Shown here: piece by piece, positions 56,456 through 64,000 of the stretch
Layout of the letters: every line of letters begins with the position of its first letter
Position numbering within the stretch: the stretch's first letter is position 1
Assembly (NCBI GenBank): GCA_002794775.1
Contig: NBAY01000058.1
Span: 186,001 to 250,000 of the forward strand
DNA: 64,000 bases
Direction: 5' to 3'
Origin: Porodaedalea pini
Taxonomy: Eukaryota > Basidiomycota > Agaricomycetes > Hymenochaetales > Hymenochaetaceae
Translations under genes and position numbers: made by a program
Notes under the pieces: model-generated
Told to the model about the DNA's origin: nothing
Databases searched by the model: none
What the model saw: only the letters and a program-made list of their open reading frames with translations

Positions 56456-57955
56456 AGACGTGGGTGTCTCCCTTCTTCGTGAAGAGCTAGCTGGTCCGAA
56501 GTTCATGGTGCCACTGCCATTCTGAATTCTGCCAAAGTTCGTCAGATCGCCCGCCTTGTTTGCAGGCCTCGAAGGACCAGAGGCGACAACCCATCCGTCG
56601 GGACCCACTTGAGCATTTCCGTCACGATCATGGCCACAGCGTGAACCACCACGAGACATGGCCGACCGTGCCAAGTTATGTTGCTCCTGTTGTGCCTTCT
56701 CTTTCGCGGCCTGTATATTGGTAAGCACAAGTGAAATTGAGTAACAAAGCAAGGGCGCGTACCGCCTCATGAATCTGAGCGATTGTCGACGGAGCAGCGA
56801 CCAAGTTGCGGGTAGTCCGTTTCCTTTCCCGCAATTCAATCACATCCTGTCCAAGAAAGTCAGCTCAACGAAAGGCTATGAAACAGAAGGTACGCACTTG
56901 TAACATGAACTGCATACGAGACGACACGTTGCTGCTCTTCGCAAGCTCCTTCATCCGACTGAAATAGACATCCATGTGTCCGCGAGCCTTAGAGGTATCG
57001 AGCGCCTGACAAACACTTGTCAGTAGTTTACATAAACTTTTGATCTCTTCCTCCTCGGAATTGTCGACGTTGCTGAGCAGCTTCCTGATACACTCATACA
57101 TGATACGTTCCATGAGCATCTGAAGATTGAAGAGCTCACCGATGAACTTGACGAGTCCGAGACCTTGACGCTTGGCCTTCTGAGCAGTGTGGTATTCGTC
57201 CGAGTACAGCGCACTCTCGCCAGCCTCCCTGTTTTCTTCCTTTTCGTTGGCATCCTTAACAGCCTGATCCTCTGTTGTCTTCACGAGAGCCGCTGCCGCC
57301 ATCGACTCCTTCTGCGTCCAGCCGCGCTCGAAGTCTTCCTGACAGCGATTCAGAAGGTACTTACGGAAAAGTTGATCACCTGTAATCGGCTTGCCCTCAG
57401 CATTGCGGATACCATCATCCTGCACGTTCGGACTGATCTGCTCCATCATCCTATGGCACAAGCGAGCATACATCTCACTCCAGGCCGCCTCATCCGTCGC
57501 CTTCTCGAATACAAGCCAAATGAGCTGAATGAGCGTACGCCCATCCTTCTCACTCTTACTCTTGTTTGCCCACGCAATGATCTGGTTTGAGATGGACTCC
57601 AACTTCTCCATAGTGGACTTGCTGAGCAGCAAATGGACTTTCTTGTCCACAATCTCGGGTGAGTCTGTGTCAATTGAGGCCCCACACCTGGACGTGCTGC
57701 CCGCGACCCAGCGGTTCGCAGACTGCTCGAGCGGCGCGACGTGTTCGAAGGAGGAAGTAGCATTCACTTTGAACGGACTGGCCGAAACGCTGATACAGTC
57801 CGACTCGTTGAGTGTTGAGCTGCCACATTTCCTACGCGTACGCTTGTTGCCCACAGCGCCCGCGCCACCTGACTGGAAGGGCGAACCATAGGCGATGGAC
57901 ACCCGCCTGCGAATGGAAGGCCACCGTGCCCACCACTCATTGACGTCGAGCGCAT
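56456..57955 (-). pseudogene. eIF4G (MIF4G domain) gene fragment fused in frame to ProRS
   Basis: The minus-strand MIF4G region of translation factor eIF4G is almost complete: KSTMEKLESISNQIIAWANK, VFEKATDEAAWSEMYARLCH, RMMEQISPNVQDDGIRNAEG, LFRKYLLNRCQEDFERGW, AKRQGLGLVKFIGELFNLQM and HMDVYFSRMKELAKSS, then after introns IAQIHEA and QVGPDGWVVASG, GDLTNFGRI, GTMNFGPASSS. Near 56460 it runs without a stop into ProRS sequence (KEEGRNDGTVKAAFGVKKEV), so one exon encodes a chimeric peptide. The 5' portion (57955-57830) needs a frame change to join PMVRPSSQ with GGAGAVGNKRTRRK. The N-terminal eIF4E/PABP-binding half is absent. A translated product would hold an isolated MIF4G module. Confidence 0.85.
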
Positions 57956-58320
57956 GAAGCGCTCTTCACTTGACAGTTTGTTCAGTGCAGAGAAGTTCAG
58001 ACTTTACGGTCTTCGGCTTGAAGATGAGCAAGTTGAAAGTCGGAAGTCGGACGGCGTGTTGCCTGCGGCAGTGAGTGCGTCCCACCAGGCAGCCGGCGAG
58101 GCTACTGCTGTGTGCGTGATGGTTGCGGTGGGTGTGATCGAGGATATTTTGAGACATTCTGTAAGGACATCGGCGCCAGACATATTGGAGTGGCAGCAGA
58201 TGTGAAGACTATGTGTGGCGTGTCGTGTCAAAACCAACATACATGTGATCAAGTTCCCACACCTCTTCTGTGGATGACGCATCCAGATGTGGGAAATTGG
58301 ACTTAGCAGTTTTTGTCACC

Positions 58321-58975
58321 TGAAGTGCCTCCAAATACAAAATACATCATATCTCACTCAGTTCTTCACAAAAACTCTTCCAAAAAAGTTGCTAAATTTA
58401 TGTTTGAATGGTTTCTAAAAATTTTATGAGCTTAGAGGACAGAAGGTGGAATATTGAGGCTGCAGTAGTGAGAATGGGTGTTTTTCTAGAAAAACTCCTT
58501 CCCTGAATTTTCCTGAGCTCAATTTTGAAGCTAATGACATGAAACTTGTTGGAGAATGGTATCTATATTGTATATTAAATTATAGATGGCTTATAACAAT
58601 GCAGGCAATTTTTTGACAACTGTCTGAGTCAAGCAAATTTGGGTGAGTTTGAGAGTTTCAGCACAACAGTCAAACAGGACAAGAGGAGACATTCACTCTA
58701 GTTCATCCCTCATAACATCAACAGTATAATATGTAGACCATTCTCCAACAAGATTCATGTTATTAGCTTCAAAATTGAGCTCAGGAAAAATTAGGGAAGG
58801 AGTTTTTCTAGAAAAACACCCATTCTCACTACTGCAGCCTCAATATTCCAGCTTCTGTCTACTAAGCTCACAAACATTTAGAAGCTGTTGAAAAATAAAT
58901 TTAGCAACATTTGTGAACTGATTCTGTGAAGAATTGACAGAGATATGGATTTTACAAGTTTTTGAGGTGTTGAAA
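58321..58975. repeat. Second inverted repeat (foldback) nested in the TIR element
   Basis: The left arm about 58321-58561 and right arm about 58738-58975 are inverted copies (for example GGGTGTTTTTCTAGAAAAAC with its complement, and GAGCTCAATTTTGAAGCTAA). Identity is lower than in the 51964 element and the outer ends are not clear. AT-rich, no coding capacity. Confidence 0.75.
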
Positions 58976-59331
58976 TGCTCAAATTTTGTGATCTTCACAT
59001 GTCTCAAGACCTATGAAACACACTGTAACCTGCAGATAGTTCATGGGTCCCAGTATAGGCCCAAGAAACCAATCTAGTACCTGCACCTTTGTCAAGCCAT
59101 GGCAGAATCTAATGAATTCCACAATCAGTTTTTTATTGTACAAAATTCCATAGAATCTATGAGGTGTATCATTTTTCTATCCATATTCTAAATTTCAAGC
59201 TGCCAATTCTGTTCAATTCCAAAACTTGGACAATTTTCCATGAAATTCTACAAGTTTTCTAAATTTTGGACTGCATTCTCATGACATTCCAAAGATTCTA
59301 CAATTTACTACAATTCTAATAACTTTCTAAG

Positions 59332-59360
59332 GGTTTCTGAGCAGGAGGTTTTTCCTGATG
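59332..59360 (-). repeat. Right terminal inverted repeat
   Basis: 29 nt, complementary to 54824-54852; the inner side again carries TAGAAT/ATTCTA motifs. Confidence 0.8.
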
Positions 59361-59375
59361 GACTTGTGACTCCTT

Positions 59376-59821
59376 GCACGCTAGCGGAAAGTACGCCGAC
59401 GCAACTAAATCCTTCGCAATGGTTTGATGAGTCCTATCTATACCCCGCGGAGAAAGATAATGGCGACGATGATTTGCTTGATAATAAGTCAGGCTGATGT
59501 CGAAGAGTATCTTTTGAGTCAGAAGTTGACAACTCAAACGGACTCCCAATTACATCTATATAGATACTTCGGGTGTTTTTTCTAAGAATTGAAATCTGTC
59601 GACCATACAAAGGCAAGATAGCAATGTCAGACGTAAGGCGGAGTATAATGTTTGAGTCGTTTGACTAAAGCAAGGAAGGTCCAAATTTGACATCGAATTT
59701 GAGATGCTAGAAATGTAATTTGAAAACGGACTGATGCAAAAAATGAAGGGAAGTTTGTCAGACATATAAACGACTGTTATTAAATACCATTTGACTCACA
59801 TCGTGAAGATGTTCTGCCAAT
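59376..59821. other. 3' flank of intact BTB gene, parent of the array scars
   Basis: About 450 bp without a gene. Blocks at 59580-59820 recur after esterase copies B, C, D and E, which shows the BTB gene once lay directly downstream of an esterase gene, in convergent orientation. Confidence 0.7.
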
Positions 59822-60934
59822 TCAGGTCCTGCCCTTGAGGACCGCCCACGTCGGAAGACCAAAATACCCCGGTAGATTATTCCACAACTCGTTGCGGCCC
59901 TCATCGATAGTGTTCTTCAAGGTATCCCTACATACTGGACACAGAGCCTCCTCACCCCAGACACTCGTGAGCGCGGATTGTATATACTCGCGACGGAAAA
60001 TCACTGGCCTGGATGTGAAGAACTTGAAGTTCGCAACGTAGCGCGCCTGCTTCGAGACAACACACGCGTTTTGATTCATGCAGGTCGGAGGCGACGGTGC
60101 ATCGAGAAACTTGAAGACGATCTCACGAATATCATAAAGCAACTTCTGCCTTCCTGCGAGACATAAACCAAGGTCATTCCCGTTCCAGCCCGTCCAGTCC
60201 GGCTCCTCAGCCTTATAATTCAGGATCCTGTCCACATCATGGGCAGCACATTCGTAGAAAAGTGTGGGGAGGAGTATATCCACCGAAGCCAAGCGTGCGA
60301 GCGAGAGAAGCGCAAACGGCTGCCATACAAATGGCGGGAAGAGCCGTTGGACGGTTCTTTTTCTGTCGACCATCTCGTACTTTGCGAGGCTTGCGGGATA
60401 GAACGACGCCAGATGATCTATGACTTCTTTTCTTATTCCATCTACAGCATATTTCGTGCTGAGACGCATAAGACCACAGATTGCCCTGTAAGACGCGGGC
60501 TGATCCTTTCGATAGTACCTTAGTCGTATCTCAAGGTTAGTTTGCGTACGGTATGCACAAGAATCAGCTCACTTCCGCTCATACATAGCCCTTAGAAGGA
60601 TCGCGACGTCATCCTCATTGTCGCCCACAAGTCGAACTACTGGTAGGCCCTCGTAGCTAAACTCCACATTGGGTGGCTGCGGCAACGAAAACAAGCTGCT
60701 GAACACCGTAGAGTTCAGACTGAGGATTCCTCTGTGGACTCGAAAGAGATATGTGTGTGTCGCAATAATGACATTACCATCCTCAAAGCAAAGGTATGGG
60801 TGTATTTTCTTCTCTGCAAGGGGCACAGTGTCGACATTTTCGTCCCCGATATCGTCCTCGCGAAGTCTCTTCGTCGGCGATCTCAGCGGAAAAGGAGTAT
60901 CAGTAGCTTCGCAAGTCTTTTCGAGCTGCTCCAT
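59822..60934 (-). CDS. BTB/POZ domain protein
   Basis: Exons 60934-60573 and 60518-59822, joined in phase across a 54-nt intron. The BTB fold starts at about residue 45: HPYLCFEDGNVIIATHTYLF, RVHRGILSLNSTVFSSLFSL, LVGDNEDDVAILLRAMYE, then LSTKYAVDGIRKEVIDHL. A C-terminal region of about 200 residues with CPVCRDTLKN follows, common in Agaricomycete BTB proteins of large expanded families. The domain mediates dimerisation and often Cul3 binding; no Kelch or MATH domain is present. The first ATG in frame is at 60934; upstream codons MVIA would need a non-ATG start. Fragments of this gene flank four esterase copies. Confidence 0.85.
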
Positions 60935-61723
60935 AGCTATGACCAAGGACTATTTGTTATCTGCTTGACTCGTTGACGTGGTTGGGAGAAAGGGGGATGT
61001 CTTGCCGAGTGAGAAAGGGGCACGCTGCGCTGCCTGCGCACCACGTACACCCATTGAGATTATTATAACGCAGTTCGACCGGAACCGCCTTGACATAACA
61101 ATGACTCACCGGTCCCAGTATTCATGTCTTGACCACTGAAACGCTGTCTCGTCCCCAGGAAAGAGATCAATTAGGCTGAAGATTAAAGTCGGGTTTGGAT
61201 TTGCTCATTGGGCTAGCTTGGTCCCACGTTTTAAAGTTTATCTTCCCGGCATTCTGCGCGCTCGGTCGAGAATGATCATGTTTTGAGGAACGAACGTCTG
61301 TGTTCAGCACCTACCAGAGAAAACATAAATGCTTCTGTTAGAAATATAACTACACTGGCAAGATTGCACGAGGTGGAAGCTTTACTTCCTTCAAGCTGAT
61401 GGTCGATCATCGATCATTAAAGTGTCCCACCTCATTTCACTTCTACGCTTCGTTGCACGGGCGCCAGGACTTATTTGAACATATTCATTGTCATTCATTC
61501 AGACTGATGCACATTTCGACAGTCCGATTCGATACACAGTAAACGAAGAAGCTTACGTGGGAAACACGAGAAAGGACACCAGTTCAAATCTGATATATCC
61601 TACAATTTCCTTTATCTTGTTCTTAGAGGTCTTCAGGAGACAGAGAAACGGGAAAAAGAGGAGTTTAACCCAGAGATAAGTAAGTGGGTATCGTAAGGAC
61701 TTCTTCCACAGACGTCGGCGGAT
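60935..61723. other. Intergenic
   Basis: About 790 bp between two minus-strand genes, with no supported ORF. Confidence 0.55.
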
Positions 61724-62846
61724 CTACGACCCGGAATCGGCGGTACATGCGGTCCCCTTCTTGTAATTGAACAGAGACGGGTCGATGTCCGGCGGGGAGT
61801 TGGCGCTAGCGCTCGCCTGCTGCGCAGCCGCGGCGAGCTGGTTCATAGAATTCTGCGCCGCATCGATAAGTTGGTTCACGGTCTGCTGGTTCTCTTTGTT
61901 GAGGCCCTTCAGCTTCTGGACGTTGCCGTTGCCGTCCTCGACGAGGGACAAGATCTTCTGGATACTATTTATATATAAGTTCTCAATATTGAGTTGAAAA
62001 GAAATCTATGGTGGGAGAGAGACTCACTCGTTCGTCTGGTTTGCGACTTGCTGCACGCTGAAGTCTGCGCCGAATTGGTCGATCGTGTTCTCGAGGCTCA
62101 CCAAAACTGGCTGAATCTGGTTCACCAAGTCCTCGACAGGTTCCAGGCCAGTACCATTCAGCCCACCGATGCCATTCGTGAGGTTTGTCAGCCCGGCTTG
62201 CGTGTCGAGTAGGAATTTGTACGTATTTAGGCTAGCTGGAGTAACGTGTTAGCTAGGTTTCTAAGTCACCATGTTCGAGCGGTCGGCTTACCGATCGTCC
62301 TGGCACTATTTGAGAGCTAAGACATAAGATCAGCATATTATCCATCTAAAATAGTCACTCGAGCAAATGCACTTACTGCCTGGATCAACGCAGTTGTTGT
62401 TGAATTAGGCAGCTGTCCCCCCACGAGATCGTTGACCATCTCCACCAGCCCCGCAGTGCCCGCCGATTGCAGACCGAGCATCTTTCGCGCGCCCGCAACA
62501 GCGCGGTCGCCGATAGTCGTCGTCCCGCCGGCCGACTCGCCCGCGGCGAGTTGTTGGAAGAAGGACTTTACATGTGAGCCTAGATTTTTATTTCACGCAC
62601 AAAGACGAATGTGAAATTAGTTTATATTACTCGGCGAAGCAAAGGGGAAAAGAGGGACGTACAAGGTGCCGGATTATCCGTCAGTGCGTTTGTGACCTGC
62701 GCCGCTAGCTCGTCGATCGTTGACCCCGTCACTTGCAGCGTCTCCTCGAACAGGCCTCTTCGCTTTAATAAGAGTCGCGGGATGGGCGTCGAGAAGACGG
62801 GTATCGTGACCAGAATAGCGGAGGCAATGCACAGAGACCACCGCAT
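61724..62846 (-). CDS. Secreted helical protein of unknown function
   Basis: 286 aa from exons 62846-62663, 62579-62377, 62316-62292 (25-nt exon), 62235-62029 and 61965-61724; 861 nt in all, in phase. Signal peptide RWSLCIASAILVTIPVFSTP. The mature part is almost entirely helical and rich in Ala, Gln, Asn and Leu, with heptad-like spacing (ENQQTVNQLIDAAQNSMNQL), an N-glycosylation candidate NLTNG and a short C-terminal tail with one Cys (KKGTACTADSGS). Composition resembles hydrophobic-surface-binding secreted proteins of fungi, but I cannot assign it to that family with confidence. Confidence 0.75.
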
Positions 62847-63718
62847 AACAAACTCGTGCTCAGAAAAGACTCGAAAGTATTGGTGAAAGGGATGGGGAAT
62901 TTGATTCGTGAAAAGAGGCTGCAAAATTTGTAGCTCGTGTGAGCTGCATTTCGTTCCAGAACGGTCAACACTCACCGTCCCTGCGCCGATGTTACTCAAA
63001 GGACAGACAACGAGCGTCGGCTCGAATAGAAACGAAGGGTGTGTATCAAAGAAAGTGTGAATGAAGTAGCTCCCAGAGCACAGGTAGCGTCAGCGTACGT
63101 CTCAGCGTTAGTATGCCGAAAGAAAGAGGAAGGGGGGAAAGTGTAGGAAAAGCTGCATCCGTGCCCTGCTCTCATTTGCATGCGCATTCTGAATATTCGG
63201 AGTCGGTCGGGGTTGTGCGAGTCGCCATGAAAGTGCGAGGTGCCCTGGCTAGGGGGGTCGTCAAGGACCATGGCCGGAAGAAACTGTAACAGTCGCGTTC
63301 GCACCGCGCGGAGGCAATTCTTTATAGCAAAGTTACCACTCAACCGGGGTTCTGGGGTTTGATCGAGGGATCTTCCGCAGAGACGTGTCTGGGTTTGTCA
63401 ATCGCACGTATATCAACTCGGCCGAGATTAGACCATTGGGCCATGGGTGCCCTGTGATGGGAAAATAGAATGCCTTCGGATAGTTTACTTATAGATCACT
63501 CGTCGGCACGCGATGTACGATGCCACAAAGCTTCCATCGTAGCTTTTTTCAGTTCAATGAGTACATGAATAGCACAGACCACCAAATTTATCTGCGAATC
63601 GTGAGCTCATCACTAGCCAAAAATAAATAACGCAAAACTCACAGAAACGTAATGTCATTCTCCTAAATATCTTATCCCAAAAGACCCAATTCATACATTT
63701 TATCCATTCATCTATATC
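62847..63718. other. Intergenic, promoter of secreted protein
   Basis: About 870 bp; a minus-strand open frame at 63343-62996 has no recognisable features. Confidence 0.5.
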
Positions 63719-63954
63719 TCACTCCAGCTGCGAAATGTCCCAAACCGCCCTCGCAGCCCTCTCAAACACCTCGTCCATGCCCATCTCCTCGCACTCGATC
63801 AGTACGAGGCGCTTTACGAAGTCACCAGGGGCGCCATGCTCGAGGTCGCCATCCACGAACATGCGCGTATGAGCGCGGACATAAGCGGGATAGACAATCT
63901 GGTCGAAGTAGTGCGGCGGGTCACGCCAGAGGGTGCCCTCTGGGTCGGATTGTG
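63719..63954 (-). CDS. Probable nicotinamide riboside / uridine kinase-like protein (3' exon, partial)
   Basis: Last exon of a minus-strand gene continuing beyond the window, after a splice acceptor at about 63955. It encodes about 78 residues with the block LWRDPPHYFDQIVYPAYVRA then HTRMFVDGDLEHG and a helical end (EVFERAARAVWDISQLE), stop at 63719-63721. The DPPxYFDxxVxPxYV pattern is like the lid/C-terminal part of fungal NRK-type P-loop kinases of NAD salvage. The P-loop itself is outside the window, so the call rests on this motif alone. Confidence 0.5.
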
Positions 63955-64000
63955 CTAGGTGTGAGTATCAGCTTGGCTTGGGGTTTATAAATGGAGGATG

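Larger units (their letters stand above)
54810..59375. mobile_element. TIR element carrying captured host gene fragments (Pack-TIR-like)
   Basis: 29-bp terminal inverted repeats at 54824-54852 and 59332-59360 (CATCAGGAAAAACCTCC, 3 nt, TCAGAAACC; 27 of 29 match). The sequence just inside both ends is rich in TAGAATYY-like subterminal motifs over about 150-250 bp. ACTCCTT occurs at 54810-54816 and 59369-59375, 7-8 bp outside the repeats, a possible target duplication with imperfect outermost ends. No transposase is seen, so the element is non-autonomous. The interior holds, in one orientation, an eIF4G fragment, prolyl-tRNA synthetase fragments with their introns, and a nested inverted repeat. 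Retained introns show capture from genomic DNA rather than from mRNA. Confidence 0.75.

Noticed and set aside
62996..63343. Minus-strand 115-codon ORF upstream of the secreted protein
   Set aside because: No family features, and it covers the promoter of the gene starting at 62846.

Overview
The window is nuclear DNA of a filamentous basidiomycete, most likely an Agaricomycete. Introns are short (about 50-65 nt, GTRNGT...AG) and split almost every gene, and micro-exons of 5, 14, 16 and 25 nt occur. The gene families also fit: secreted cysteine-rich 'glycopeptide' proteins, MYND-finger proteins, tyrosine-kinase-like proteins with an MLKL-like N-terminus, and a chromodomain Ty3/gypsy element. 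No rRNA, tRNA or CRISPR was recognised.

Left part (1-21 kb), housekeeping plus one local duplication: the 3' part of MIA40; an XRCC4-superfamily (PAXX-like) gene that reads through once one base is added to a G run; a twin-CX9C Emi1-type protein, the kind of protein Mia40 imports; a single-pass membrane protein; a UCHL5-type ubiquitin hydrolase; two tandem copies (about 2.5 kb) of a small secreted protein gene, the first broken and the second intact, the second preceded by a copied last exon of the hydrolase; bleomycin hydrolase; a MYND protein with two compensating homopolymer frameshifts; an FAD monooxygenase; and an MLKL-like-domain kinase whose catalytic Asp is Tyr.

Middle (21.9-28.1 kb): an AT-rich, gene-poor block that looks CpG-depleted. 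It holds decayed remnants, including a Pho85-type cyclin whose changes are mostly those expected from C-to-T change at CpG.

Esterase array (29-44 kb): five related membrane-anchored alpha/beta-hydrolases (one 5'-truncated) with CDC6 between the first and second copies. Each of the last four copies is followed by a fragment from the 3' side of a BTB gene whose full copy lies at 59.8-60.9 kb, and a CDC6 3' fragment lies between copies 2 and 3. This points to amplification of a compound unit followed by insertions that pushed the intact BTB gene about 16 kb away.

Mobile-element zone (44-59.4 kb): a TPR pseudogene split by a young LTR retrotransposon (424-bp LTRs, 5-bp target duplication, gag/pol with a candidate -1 slippery heptamer); an 849-bp near-perfect foldback element; a second kinase gene; and an element of about 4.5 kb with 29-bp terminal inverted repeats. 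That last element carries an eIF4G fragment joined in frame to rearranged pieces of prolyl-tRNA synthetase, the most unusual object in the window.

Right end: the intact BTB gene, a secreted helical protein and the 3' end of a probable nicotinamide riboside kinase. Paired ACGCGT (MCB-like) sites precede the PAXX-like, UCHL5 and CDC6 genes, suggesting G1/S control.
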